64,000 bases of DNA, from contig JALCCG010000071.1 of assembly GCA_023212695.1 (NCBI GenBank), positions 1-64,000 on the forward strand. Direction: 5' to 3'. The stretch is from Sporisorium sorghi (lineage: Eukaryota; Basidiomycota; Ustilaginomycetes; Ustilaginales; Ustilaginaceae). Position numbers and translations under genes: made by a program. The notes below the pieces were generated by a model. It was not told where the DNA came from. It worked only from the letters and a program-made list of their open reading frames with translations, and searched no databases. Below, piece by piece: positions 30,428 to 39,697 of the stretch (positions are counted from its first letter, which is position 1; every line of letters starts with the position of its first letter).

Positions 30428-33409
30428 ATGGAGTCTCCTGCAAACGATGGTCCTGACCTTGATGATTGTAGAGCCTTAACTCCCCGTTTCCCCAGCAGCA
30501 CCGCGTCCGCCTGCTTTACCAATTGCCGCCGCCGCCCCCGTCCCGCAACTACTCCCTCTGCTCGATCGGCCACTCGAGCTCGATCTTCGTTCAGCATCCT
30601 CTGCCTTCTTCTCGGCAGCCTCGCCTTCTTCCTCGCTTTTTGCCCCTTTTCGGTCCAGGCGTACGTCGTTCCCGACGCCGTTCATCGACAGCAACCCAGT
30701 GGCGACGCTCAAGGGTCCGATATCGCCTTCTCTGACATAGCCCACAATGATCGTGTCATAGCATCTGCGCAAAGGGGCAGCGTCTTGGACGCTCAGCCCT
30801 CCAATGTTGATTTCTCCCTGCCCGCTTCTGAATCGCATCGCGACATTCTGCGATGGATCCAGAGCGAGATCCACCATGCTCAGCTTGCAGATGACTCGCC
30901 CGGGTCCCAGGCCTTCCTCAACGAGCTCTACCAGCGTCTCTCCATCCAGAAACGCTCCGTGGTGGACCAAGCCAACTCCGAGGTTGCGCCCAGGTCGTCG
31001 CGCTTCCGCTTCTGGAAGCGTGCCGAAGGCGCCAGCAGCAGCGAAGGCAAGTGCCACGAGACCGAGCTCTCCCAGGCGCAAAAAGCTGTTTACGGCATCC
31101 TCATCCCCATCCTCGTCGTGCTGTCCGGTCTCTTCGCCGGTCTCACACTTGGATACATGTCGCTCGACGAGACCCAGCTGCAGGTGCTGTCGCTGCAGGG
31201 CACTCCAAAGCAGAAGCGGTACGCCGAACAGATCATGCCTATCCGCAAGGATGGCCATCTTTTGCTCACCACGCTGCTCATCGCCAACATGATCACCAAC
31301 GAGACGCTCCCCATCATTGCCGACCCCCTGCTCGGCGGTGGTGTCCAGGCCGTCGTCGTCAGTATCGTGCTCGTCGTCATCTTTGCCGAGCTCATCCCTC
31401 AGTCCGTCTGCTCACGCTACGGCCTCGCCATCGGTGCCAAGCTCGCTCCGCTCACGCGTGTGGTCATGCTCATCCTCTGGCCCATCGCCTACCCCGTCTC
31501 GCGCGTGCTCCACTGGACGCTCGGCCCTCACCACGGCATCGTCTACCGTCGCTCCGAGCTCAAGGAGCTTGTCAACATGCACGCCGCCACCGCCGGTCGT
31601 GGCGATCTCAACAACGATACCGTCACCATCGTCGGTGGAGCGCTCGATCTTCAGGAGAAGGTCGTCAAGCAGGCCATGACACCCATCGATGGCGTCTTTA
31701 TGATCTCGATCGACTCGAAGCTCGGCTACGAGACGCTCCAGCAGATCGTCAGCTCCGGCCACTCGCGTATCCCCATCTACCAGGAGATCGAGATCCCCGT
31801 CAACCGCGCTCGTGGAGGCAGCGGCACCGTGACGCCCAACCGCGGCGGTCTTTTCAGCGCCCTGAGCCGCAAGGCCGGCGCCACGCAGACCAAGGGCTCC
31901 TCGGTGGACGACCAGCGTACGCTCGAGGGCAGCGTCACCGCCGACAAGGAGTTCGCATCCACTAATGCCGAATCGCACGATTCGACCGTCACCTCTGCCG
32001 CCAACAACACGACCATGATTAAACGTAAGAAGATCATCGGCGCGCTGCTGGTCAAACAGTGTGTGCTCCTCGATCCCGAGGACGAGACGCCTGTTCGCGA
32101 CATGGTCATCAACGCGCTCCCCACCGTCCCTGCTGACGAGCCGCTGCTCAACCTGCTCAACGTTTTCCAGGAGGGTCGTTCGCATCTCGCCATCGTCTCT
32201 TCGCGCACCCGCCGCTCGTCGCCTGGCTCGTTCGTCGACCTCGGGAACGATAGTGACCCTCGCAAGACCCAGGCCGTGCAACGTTCCAACACCGCCGCGC
32301 GTGTGCAGGACCTGGGCGACATTGACGAGGAGAAGCAGCTCGACGACTCGGCCATCAAAAAGTCGAGCTTCTGGTCGCGTCACCTGCGCCGACACCATCG
32401 CCAGCAGGCCAAGTCTATCGACTTGCCCCCCGAGGCCCTTGGCGACGACATTGATGCAGGCGCTGTGGCAACGCAGATGGCGCAGCGAGACGTGCCGATC
32501 GGTATCATCACGCTCGAAGACGTGCTCGAGGAGCTCATCGGCGAAGAGATCCTCGACGAGTACGACTCGGAGGTCGAGCAGAACTTTGCGCAGATCAGTC
32601 CTCCGCCCAGCCCTGGCCACAAGGAGCTGATCGACAAGAAGGTCGAGACGCCCAGGGACACGGACGAGATGCAGCTGCCCGGCTCTGCTATCAAGCTCCC
32701 CACGAGTCCAAAGATCGCGCTGCCGCGATTCAAGCTGGGTCGAAACGCGAGTCAGAAGGGAATTGATTCGGCCGCCGCCGCCGCCGACACCGTCTCCGTG
32801 CCCGCCACGCCTGCGATGGAAAGCAGCGTCGATGCACCTTCGACCAAGGAAGCTGAATCCAAGCGCGAGAGTGTCCACTTCCCCTTTGATGTCAGCGAGC
32901 CGCAGGGACGCAGCTCCTCGCGTCCCCCGTCGCGTCCAGGCTCACGACCTGTTTCGCCTGGCCCTGGCTCCGCATTTGCCAGCACGGATGAGCAGCCTTC
33001 GCTGATCGCCCCGCGCGCCAATAAGCCGGTGGTGATCCGTCATCAGACGCCGGACGGCACCATCGCCACGGCGATTGTGGGCGAGTCGCTCTTGCGCGGC
33101 CGCACGACGGCGCTGGCCAGTGATCGCACCGCGAGTGGAGATGCGAGCCGCAGCACCACTCCGTCGGGAACGCGTGTGAGCCGATTCAAGAGCACGCCGC
33201 TTCCTGGCAGTGTCCCTAGCACGCCTGTACCTGGCGCTGCTCCTCGCGGTCGGGCGTTTGGCAAGCCTCAAGTGGGCTCTGCGCTCGCTGAGGAGGACAA
33301 GGCGTCCACCTTTGCGGTTGCTAGCCCCGAGGAGCTCGATGCGGATGACGAGGACAAGCAGCTCGGCGGTGGCGGCGGTAGCAACACCGACGAGACCAGC
33401 ACCCTTTGA
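30428..33409 (+). CDS. CNNM/Mam3-like DUF21 and CBS-domain membrane protein
   Basis: A 993-residue member of the ancient conserved domain (CNNM/CorC) family. Yeast Mam3 sits in the vacuole membrane and affects metal homeostasis; animal CNNM proteins are linked to magnesium transport. A hydrophobic segment at 53-76 looks like a signal sequence or anchor. The DUF21 domain covers about 215-395 with several membrane segments: YGILIPILVVLSGLFAGLTL, LLLTTLLIANMITNETLP and VVVSIVLVVIFAELIPQSVC. The CBS pair follows (about 409-690): its first module has MTPIDGVFMI and HSRIPIYQE, a Ser/Gly/Thr-rich insert of about 90 residues interrupts it, and the end is marked by GIITLEDVLEELIGEEILDE. The last 300 residues are low complexity and probably cytosolic. 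A second ATG out of frame 18 bases into the gene opens a short overlapping frame. Confidence 0.9.
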   Translation: MESPANDGPDLDDCRALTPRFPSSTASACFTNCRRRPRPATTPSARSATRARSSFSILCLLLGSLAFFLAFCPFSVQAYVVPDAVHRQQPSGDAQGSDIAFSDIAHNDRVIASAQRGSVLDAQPSNVDFSLPASESHRDILRWIQSEIHHAQLADDSPGSQAFLNELYQRLSIQKRSVVDQANSEVAPRSSRFRFWKRAEGASSSEGKCHETELSQAQKAVYGILIPILVVLSGLFAGLTLGYMSLDETQLQVLSLQGTPKQKRYAEQIMPIRKDGHLLLTTLLIANMITNETLPIIADPLLGGGVQAVVVSIVLVVIFAELIPQSVCSRYGLAIGAKLAPLTRVVMLILWPIAYPVSRVLHWTLGPHHGIVYRRSELKELVNMHAATAGRGDLNNDTVTIVGGALDLQEKVVKQAMTPIDGVFMISIDSKLGYETLQQIVSSGHSRIPIYQEIEIPVNRARGGSGTVTPNRGGLFSALSRKAGATQTKGSSVDDQRTLEGSVTADKEFASTNAESHDSTVTSAANNTTMIKRKKIIGALLVKQCVLLDPEDETPVRDMVINALPTVPADEPLLNLLNVFQEGRSHLAIVSSRTRRSSPGSFVDLGNDSDPRKTQAVQRSNTAARVQDLGDIDEEKQLDDSAIKKSSFWSRHLRRHHRQQAKSIDLPPEALGDDIDAGAVATQMAQRDVPIGIITLEDVLEELIGEEILDEYDSEVEQNFAQISPPPSPGHKELIDKKVETPRDTDEMQLPGSAIKLPTSPKIALPRFKLGRNASQKGIDSAAAAADTVSVPATPAMESSVDAPSTKEAESKRESVHFPFDVSEPQGRSSSRPPSRPGSRPVSPGPGSAFASTDEQPSLIAPRANKPVVIRHQTPDGTIATAIVGESLLRGRTTALASDRTASGDASRSTTPSGTRVSRFKSTPLPGSVPSTPVPGAAPRGRAFGKPQVGSALAEEDKASTFAVASPEELDADDEDKQLGGGGGSNTDETSTL

Positions 33410-33997
33410 TTGCGCGTGATGCTTCTCCCCATCTCTTGTGTCGTCAGTGAATCCTTCAATGCGCTACAACTGGCTCCAACTTTTTCTTTGTCGAATGAAA
33501 TCCACAGTTTTTCAATTTTTCTCTTGCCCGTTGCCTTCTGACTGATGTCGTGTTTGACATGTGAGTGGGGACTGGTCCACCCTTGTTGAGTCTGATGTGT
33601 TGAGTGGATGCGACCCGACCGAAGCGGGAGCGCGTTGGCGGAGGTGAACCGCTGTGATTGCTGGTTTTGGAAGCCGATGCCCACGTCGATCCGTGCGTCG
33701 GTGTTGATTGTTTGTGAGTTTTCCAAAAGTGGGGGGAACTTGTCGTGGAATTCCTGAAGCGAACCATCCGCGTAACGTTCTTCGCTTTCACTCTTGAACA
33801 GACACAGCATCAGTGCATCCTCTCATCTCTGTCCTTGAACAGCACGAAGCGGAAGCAGAGGTGAATATCGTCGCAACACTCGAGGTATGATCGCGACGTC
33901 TCTTAAGCAGCTCAAAACGTGAAGGCTTCTCACTTCATCTCGATCGCCCACCTCGTGCCTCCTTGTCACTGCAAGGTCCCACCATCTTTCATCAACA
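33410..33997. other. intergenic region, Mam3-like to ARA2
   Basis: About 590 bases between two plus-strand genes. Only unconvincing minus-strand frames occur; no clear motif. Confidence 0.5.
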
Positions 33998-35410
33998 ATG
34001 CCGGTGTACCCATCCACCGAGCCGAGCAACACGGTCTTCCCACAGCAGCCCGCGCTGGAGACGCTCGCGCACGATGAACTGCAAGGCGGCCTCGCACCCT
34101 GGCGCATCGATGCGATCAACACCCCCGCCAACCTCTCGCGTGGCGCGGGCGACTTAGCAGCAGACGCCTCGCCCATCGTCTTTGGCGGCGGCGTGTTCGG
34201 CCAAGACATGTACAACACGTCCGAAACGCTCGCTTCCGACCTGCCGATCCGCACGGTGCGGTTGGCGCTGCGGTACGGCATCAACGCGTTCGACACGTCG
34301 CCGTACTACTTTCCATCCGAGTTCACGCTGGGGAATATCTTGCGTCGCTTGCGGCCGGAGTTCCCGCGTGAATCGTATTTCATCGTGACCAAGTGCGGGC
34401 GGTATGGGCCGGAGAAGGAGCACTTTGACTACAGTGCGGAGAGGATCGATGCGAGTGTGAGGGGAAGTTGTCGGCGGTTGGGGACGGAGTATTTGGATGT
34501 GGCGCTGATGCACGATGCCGAGTTTGTGTGCGAGCGGGTGGGGCGGAGTCATGACGAGGGGTGGGAGAGTGGGATTGTCTCTGGGCTGGTGGAGCCGGGG
34601 CAGGTGGGGTCGACCCAGTCCAGGGACGAGGTGCTCGCGTCCCTGGGGCTGGCACCGACGCTCGAGGCGGCGTCCAAAGTGCACGGTAAAGGCGACGAGC
34701 AGTTCCTCGAAGCCATCCGCGCGCTGTTCAAGCTCAAGGACGAAGGCGTGATCAAGCGCGTGGGTATCTCTGGCTACCCGCTGCCCGTGCTGCTGCGCCT
34801 CTCGCGCCTGGTAGCCACCACGGCTCCATACCGCCCGCTCGACGTAGTGCTGAGCTACTCGAACCACTGCCTACACTCGGACGTGCTGCAGGGGTGGAAG
34901 GCGTTCTTCGCCGCCGACCCGCGCGGCGACGATGGTACCAACTCGCTCCCACAGCTGACATGGACCGCACCGCTGCTCATGAACGGCTCGCCGTTCTCCA
35001 TGGGCCTGCTGACAGACGGCACGCCGCCCCCCTGGCATCCAGCAAGCGACGCACTCAAGGCCGCGACCAAGGAAGCAAGTCAAACGCTCGTCGCGCAAGG
35101 CAGCTCACTCACATTAACCTCGCTGGCGTACGGCTTGCGCGGCTCCGAACTGCGCCATGCCAGCGGAGAGGGCCCGCAGCTGAGGACGCTGGTCGGACTG
35201 AGCCATCCGGATCACGTGCACAGCGCCGTCGAGGCATACCGCGTCCTGTCTGCCGGTGCTTCTGAAGCGGGTGAGGCGCTATATGCGTGCAAGGAGGACA
35301 ACGAGCGGAAGCTGGCGGCGTACGAGAAGCAGACAAGCAACGAGAAGCTGGTGCGCGATCTGTTTGCTCGGCGGGGCGTTCGCGAGTGGAGCTGGTCGAG
35401 CGGGTTGTAA
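33998..35410 (+). CDS. ARA2: D-arabinose 1-dehydrogenase (Ara2-type aldo-keto reductase)
   Basis: A 470-residue aldo-keto reductase. Yeast Ara2 oxidises D-arabinose with NAD+ to the lactone, a step towards erythroascorbate; plant L-galactose dehydrogenase belongs to the same group. The catalytic tetrad is visible: Asp99 and Tyr104 in INAFDTSPYYFPSE, Lys132 in FIVTKCGRYG and His172 in DVALMHDAEF. The Gly-Gly-Gly-Val-Phe-Gly strand near 63-68 fits the barrel start. The protein is longer than yeast Ara2 (335) because of an N-terminal 50 residues and a charged/Gly-rich insert at about 180-230 after the His strand. The first ATG is used, with A at -3 (acaATGC). Substrate choice among arabinose, fucose and galactose cannot be fixed from sequence. 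Confidence 0.83.
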   Translation: MPVYPSTEPSNTVFPQQPALETLAHDELQGGLAPWRIDAINTPANLSRGAGDLAADASPIVFGGGVFGQDMYNTSETLASDLPIRTVRLALRYGINAFDTSPYYFPSEFTLGNILRRLRPEFPRESYFIVTKCGRYGPEKEHFDYSAERIDASVRGSCRRLGTEYLDVALMHDAEFVCERVGRSHDEGWESGIVSGLVEPGQVGSTQSRDEVLASLGLAPTLEAASKVHGKGDEQFLEAIRALFKLKDEGVIKRVGISGYPLPVLLRLSRLVATTAPYRPLDVVLSYSNHCLHSDVLQGWKAFFAADPRGDDGTNSLPQLTWTAPLLMNGSPFSMGLLTDGTPPPWHPASDALKAATKEASQTLVAQGSSLTLTSLAYGLRGSELRHASGEGPQLRTLVGLSHPDHVHSAVEAYRVLSAGASEAGEALYACKEDNERKLAAYEKQTSNEKLVRDLFARRGVREWSWSSGL

Positions 35411-36027
35411 TTCGAAACGTTCTTAGCAATGGACAACATGGATGAATAGAGATCTACGGTGCCTGTGTCTGTGTGTATATCATTGTGCAATGCTCTTTGG
35501 CTGCAGCGTCCAAGGGTTGTCGCTGTTGGGAAGGGGAGAAGGTGGTGTCGAGGAGAGCTCAAGAAAAAAAAAAACGCTTGAATGTCACGCTTGAGGGCGT
35601 AACATTTCCAAAAAAAATTGCGTTGTGGAGGAAAGACGGCTCGATCACGGTCCATGCGCCTTGACGAGAAAATCACGGTTGCAGAACGGCAGTGTTTTTT
35701 GGAATTGAGCTTGAGCCAACTGACGCGTACTTTCCACAGCAGAAACGCAGCTCAGATCCACCAACACCATCACCACCATTCAGACGTCCTTCATCATTTG
35801 CGACTCGACACAGGCAGCCTTTCGACCGCTCGATTTCAAACCTACAGACAACAGCGCACAGTCCGCACCGTCGCCTGGCTCTAGAGTGATTCTCTCACCG
35901 ACATCACACGCAGATCTCCCGCCAGGCATCGTCCAACAACGAAGGCGCTAGATACCAGTTCCTACTCGTCACCACTTTCGGACCGCCTGCCTAGCTCACA
36001 CAGGCTGCAATAACCACAGCTCCAACA
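35411..36027. promoter_or_regulatory. upstream region of RPN6
   Basis: About 620 bases between two plus-strand genes with an A11 run at 35564-35574. No proteasome-element-like GGTGGCAAA sequence was seen. Confidence 0.5.
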
Positions 36028-37284
36028 ATGATGGTAGCGCAGACAGTAGCACAGGCCGACGAGGCCATCAAGGCTGGTAACAACCACGAGGGCGAGCGCA
36101 TCCTCAAGTCCATCCTCTCGAATCCATCCTCTCCCTCGGACGATGCGCAACTCAAGGAGCAAGAAGCAGCGCTCCTCCGCCTCGGTCAGCTCTACCGCGA
36201 CACCAAGGATGCCAATGCGCTTGCAGAGACCGTGCGTTCTTCACGCACTTTCATGAGCTCCATCGCCAAGGCCAAGACGGCCAAGCTGGTGCGCACGCTC
36301 ATCGACTACTTTGAAGGCATCCCCGGCAGCCAGCAGACGCAGATCCAGGTCGCGAAAGAGAATGCAGAGTGGGCCAAGTCGGAAAAGCGCATCTTCCTCA
36401 AGCAAAACCTCGAGACCAAGCTGATCGGCTTGTATTTTGAAAACAAGAACTACCGCGAGGCGCTGCCACTCATCGACACATTGTTGCGCGAGCTCAAGAA
36501 GCTCGACGACAAGATGATCCTCACCGAGGTGCATTTGCTCGAATCCAAGGTGAACCACGCCATCTCGAACCTGCCCAAGGCCAAGGCGGCGTTGACATCG
36601 GCGAGGACCGCCGCCAACTCGATCTACTGCCCGCCGACGTTGCAGGCGCAGCTCGACATGCAGGCGAGTGTGTTGCATGCAGAGGACAAGGACTACACCA
36701 CCGCCTACTCGTACTTCTTCGAGACGCTCGAGGGATTCGCGCTGCAGGACGATCCACGCGCACCGTTGGCGCTCAAGTACATGCTGCTATGCAAGATCAT
36801 GCTCAACCTTTCCGAGGACGTCAACAGCATCATCAGCGGCAAGCACGCCACCAAGTATGCCGGGCGAGACGTCGAGGCCATGAAGGCCGTTGCGCGTGCG
36901 CACGAGGAGCGCAGTCTGGAAGGGTTTGAGATCGCGTTGAGGACGTACAAGGACGAGCTGTCGAACGACCCCATCGTCAAGAACCACCTCTCGGCGCTGT
37001 ACGACACGCTGCTCGAGCAGAATCTGCTCAGGGTCATTGAGCCGTACTCGCGCGTCGAGATCGCGCACATCGCCAAGGAGGTGAGGCAGCCCGTGCGCGA
37101 GGTGGAGCTCAAGCTGAGCCAGATGATTCTGGATAAGGTGTTCCACGGGATCTTGGATCAGGGTGCCGGGTGTCTGGTGGTGTACGACCAGCCAGTGGAG
37201 GACAAGACGTACCAGGTGACGCTGGACACGCTCAAACACGTCGGCAACGTCATTGACTCGCTTTACAAGAAGGCCAATGCGTGA
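36028..37284 (+). CDS. RPN6: 26S proteasome lid subunit Rpn6
   Basis: A 418-residue protein (PSMD11 in animals, 422 residues). Rpn6 joins the lid to the base and core of the 26S proteasome. TPR-like helical pairs occupy the first 230 residues, with family blocks AEWAKSEKRIFLKQNLETKL at about 112-131 and NYREALPLIDTLLRELKKLD at about 141-160. The PCI domain covers about 255-390, including ALKYMLLCKIMLN and the winged-helix stretch near SRVEIAHIAKEV. The C terminus ends in a helix, LKHVGNVIDSLYKKA, which in Rpn6 joins the lid helical bundle. Two Met codons start the frame (Met-Met); the first is used. No intron is needed. It converges with the aminotransferase gene, about 120 bases apart. Confidence 0.96.
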   Translation: MMVAQTVAQADEAIKAGNNHEGERILKSILSNPSSPSDDAQLKEQEAALLRLGQLYRDTKDANALAETVRSSRTFMSSIAKAKTAKLVRTLIDYFEGIPGSQQTQIQVAKENAEWAKSEKRIFLKQNLETKLIGLYFENKNYREALPLIDTLLRELKKLDDKMILTEVHLLESKVNHAISNLPKAKAALTSARTAANSIYCPPTLQAQLDMQASVLHAEDKDYTTAYSYFFETLEGFALQDDPRAPLALKYMLLCKIMLNLSEDVNSIISGKHATKYAGRDVEAMKAVARAHEERSLEGFEIALRTYKDELSNDPIVKNHLSALYDTLLEQNLLRVIEPYSRVEIAHIAKEVRQPVREVELKLSQMILDKVFHGILDQGAGCLVVYDQPVEDKTYQVTLDTLKHVGNVIDSLYKKANA

Positions 37285-37401
37285 GATGTGGCACTTTTCT
37301 CCTTCAGCAATGTCAGATGATGATCTCACTCAAATTGGCAGAGTGAGAATGTCTCGGCGTGGGTGTGAACTTTGCATTCCTTCAAACATGTCAACTGCGA
37401 G

Positions 37402-38949
37402 CTAATCGTGCTGGACATCAGCATGCGCAGCCTTGGTCGGGGCAAATCCTCTGCCGACTTTAGCGTAGTCGGCGTGCTTGGGGTCGGCTTTAGCGATGAC
37501 ACGCTCGAGGGCGTCGAGGCCACGGTCGATTTGAGACAATTCCGGACCGTACGAGATGCGGATGAACTTCTCGCAAGGGCTCTGGACGATGTTCCTCCTG
37601 TGAGCCGGATTGATATCGAACGCGATGCCGGGTACCACGATCGTCTTTTCACGCAGAAGCTCCTCGAACATCACCAACCCAGACGACAGTGGCGAGTCTC
37701 CCAAGCTAGCGAGCGAGAGCCAAATGTAAAACGTGCCCTGCGGCTCGACTTTGACTTCGAGGCCCATCTTTTTCAGCCGGGCAAGGACGTGCTGGCGCTT
37801 GTGGCGGAAGAGCTTTTGAAGCGCGATGCGGTCCTGGTTGCAGCGGTCGATGTCGAGCATCTGAAGCGCCATGCACTGCATGGGGTGGGATGTGCCGCCG
37901 TCGAGGAACGAGCCGGACTGGTTGAGCGCCGTGATGATGTCCTTGGGGCCGACGACCCAGCAGACGCGCCAACCGGGGAGGCGGAAGCCTTTGGTGAGGC
38001 CGTCGATCATGACGATGGGCGTGTCGTTGATGTCGTCGATATGCTCCGCCGCAGAATTGGCACGACCCAAGGGGCCCTCGTGCATGTACCACGAGTAGAA
38101 CTCGTCGAGCAGAATCGTACAGCCGAGCTCCTTGGACGTCTCGACCAACCGTTTAAGCTCGTCGCCCTCGATGAGCATCCCCGTTGGGTTGCGCGGGTTG
38201 CTCATGATCATCGCACTCAAACCCCGGCCTTTGATCTCCTTCCTCAAATCCTCCGTGCTGAGCCTGTACCGATCCTCCTCCGACAGCACCGTCGGGATGG
38301 GCACGAGGCTCTTGAACGCGCTCAACATGCTCTCGTAGCTCGTATACTCCGGCAGCTGATATCCGCAGTTCACGTTACCGATCACGGCCGCCAGCCGCGT
38401 CATGCCCGCCCTTCCACCGGGTACGATGCACACGTTGCTGTAGTCGAACTTCTTGTCCTTGTTCTGACGGAACGTCTGGTTGTAGTAGTTCGCCACCGCC
38501 TTGCGCAGCGCCATGGTGCCCGTGTTGGGCGCATACTCGTGCACGCCCTCGCCGAACTGCGTCAGGTCAAACTCGAGCTTGCGCGGCGCTCCACCTTCGA
38601 TATTGCCCACCTCCGGCGCACCCTGACCCAAATTAGCCCACTCGGGATTGCCATAGTAAAACCCATTGCTGGTCGCACGGTCCGTGACGTAAATGACGCC
38701 AGTCGAGCCGGGATGCTGGATGGCGGGGAAGCGCTCGCCGATCTCCTCGTGGTTCAGCTGAGTTCTGAATGTGGAAGCGTCGGCACTGGAGATGGTCGAG
38801 GCACGTCGGGCGCCATTGTGGCCAGGGTGGGAGCGGAAGATGCGATGGGCCTCGGACTGGTCTTCGTGCTGGATGGCGCTGATGACGGCTGCAGCGGTGG
38901 ATTTGAGTTTGTCGGCTGCTGCGCCGGCGGCGGTGTCGGGTTGTGCCAT
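37402..38949 (-). CDS. class I/II PLP-dependent aminotransferase
   Basis: A 515-residue fold-type I aminotransferase, starting at the ATG in CACAATGG; the frame is open 29 codons further upstream. The pyridoxal-phosphate lysine is about Lys320 in IDGLTKGFRLPGW, with the Arg two residues on as in the family. Other motifs are SNPRNPTGM (about 250-258), the Asp282-Glu-Phe-Tyr285 cofactor segment and the Tyr-Ala-Pro-Asn-Thr-Gly substrate loop. An N-terminal stretch of about 85 residues before the fold has no recognised match and makes the protein longer than the usual 400-440. The amino-acid substrate cannot be decided; aromatic, alanine and kynurenine transaminases all share these motifs. The first residues do not look like a strong mitochondrial presequence. 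Confidence 0.88.
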   Translation of the reverse strand: MAQPDTAAGAAADKLKSTAAAVISAIQHEDQSEAHRIFRSHPGHNGARRASTISSADASTFRTQLNHEEIGERFPAIQHPGSTGVIYVTDRATSNGFYYGNPEWANLGQGAPEVGNIEGGAPRKLEFDLTQFGEGVHEYAPNTGTMALRKAVANYYNQTFRQNKDKKFDYSNVCIVPGGRAGMTRLAAVIGNVNCGYQLPEYTSYESMLSAFKSLVPIPTVLSEEDRYRLSTEDLRKEIKGRGLSAMIMSNPRNPTGMLIEGDELKRLVETSKELGCTILLDEFYSWYMHEGPLGRANSAAEHIDDINDTPIVMIDGLTKGFRLPGWRVCWVVGPKDIITALNQSGSFLDGGTSHPMQCMALQMLDIDRCNQDRIALQKLFRHKRQHVLARLKKMGLEVKVEPQGTFYIWLSLASLGDSPLSSGLVMFEELLREKTIVVPGIAFDINPAHRRNIVQSPCEKFIRISYGPELSQIDRGLDALERVIAKADPKHADYAKVGRGFAPTKAAHADVQHD

Positions 38950-39065
38950 TGTGGCGGATTTTAATGGATGAATGGATGGAGGAAGATGGTGGTGCGGGAG
39001 GAAGGATAGACAAGTCGCTCTTACTGTTACGGCCAAGGCACAGCCATGCCGAGGATAAGCACCAG

Positions 39066-39092
39066 AAAAAAAAAAAAAAAAAAAAAAAAAAA
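39066..39092. repeat. A27 homopolymer
   Basis: A pure A run about 120 bases upstream of the aminotransferase start. Confidence 0.95.
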
Positions 39093-39556
39093 GTTGACAT
39101 CCCAGCTCGGCAGGCTGAGTCCTCTTTCGCTACAGTTGCCGGCGGTTGGTTTTTTAGAGCGAAGACTGCGGTGGTCCGTGCCCGAGAGCCATTCGCTCTC
39201 TCACTGACACATGGCACTCTTCAGCAACCTCACCGGTCCAACCACATCGCAAACATTTCTCATACAAAGGCGAGGGAAATCATCCTTGGTACTGAACTCT
39301 TTGACTCGGCTGACACTTGACGTCGACTCGAAAGCGAATGCAACGTCTTGGAGAGCGTGATTTTTGTTTCGAAAGAGGTTCTGAGCTAAGAAAAGGCATC
39401 CAGACAACCTCAGTACGCTGCTGCGATGCTCCTCATGCAAGCTGAAGATCCTTGAGCAGAACAGCGAGATCGCGTGCTTGGCCAAAAGAGTTGAGTGCGG
39501 AATTTTTTGAGAAAATCGCGCTTATGAAACGGCTTTTTTGCTGCTGCGCAAAGCAG

Positions 39557-39584
39557 AAAAAAAAAAAAAAAAAAAAAAAAAAAA
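39557..39584. repeat. A28 homopolymer
   Basis: A pure A run about 115 bases upstream of the ABC transporter start. Confidence 0.95.
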
Positions 39585-39697
39585 GAAATTCCAAAAGCAA
39601 CACTTTCGTGTCCTCGTTCGCCATCCTCAAGATTGCACCACCATCATCAGGGCTCGCATCCTCTTACAGCGGTGTCATTGCCCAGCGCACAGTCAAG

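Larger units (their letters stand above)
38950..39697. promoter_or_regulatory. divergent promoter with two long A runs, aminotransferase / ABC transporter
   Basis: A 748-base interval between divergent starts. It has A27 at 39066-39092 near the aminotransferase start and A28 at 39557-39584 near the transporter start. An open frame through the second run would add a poly-lysine stretch to the transporter, but this reads as leader, not protein. Confidence 0.6.

Noticed and set aside
31412..32878. Minus-strand frame of 488 codons
   Set aside because: Antisense to the Mam3-like gene; its Asp/His/Val-rich composition is a mirror effect of the sense codon usage.
37372..38964. Plus-strand frame of 530 codons
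   Set aside because: It lies exactly antisense to the aminotransferase gene, which has all PLP motifs; the plus frame has no family pattern.
39452..39697. N-terminal extension of the ABC transporter through the A28 run
   Set aside because: It would add a lysine run encoded by a homopolymer; the ATG at 39698 has a better context and precedes the first membrane segment.
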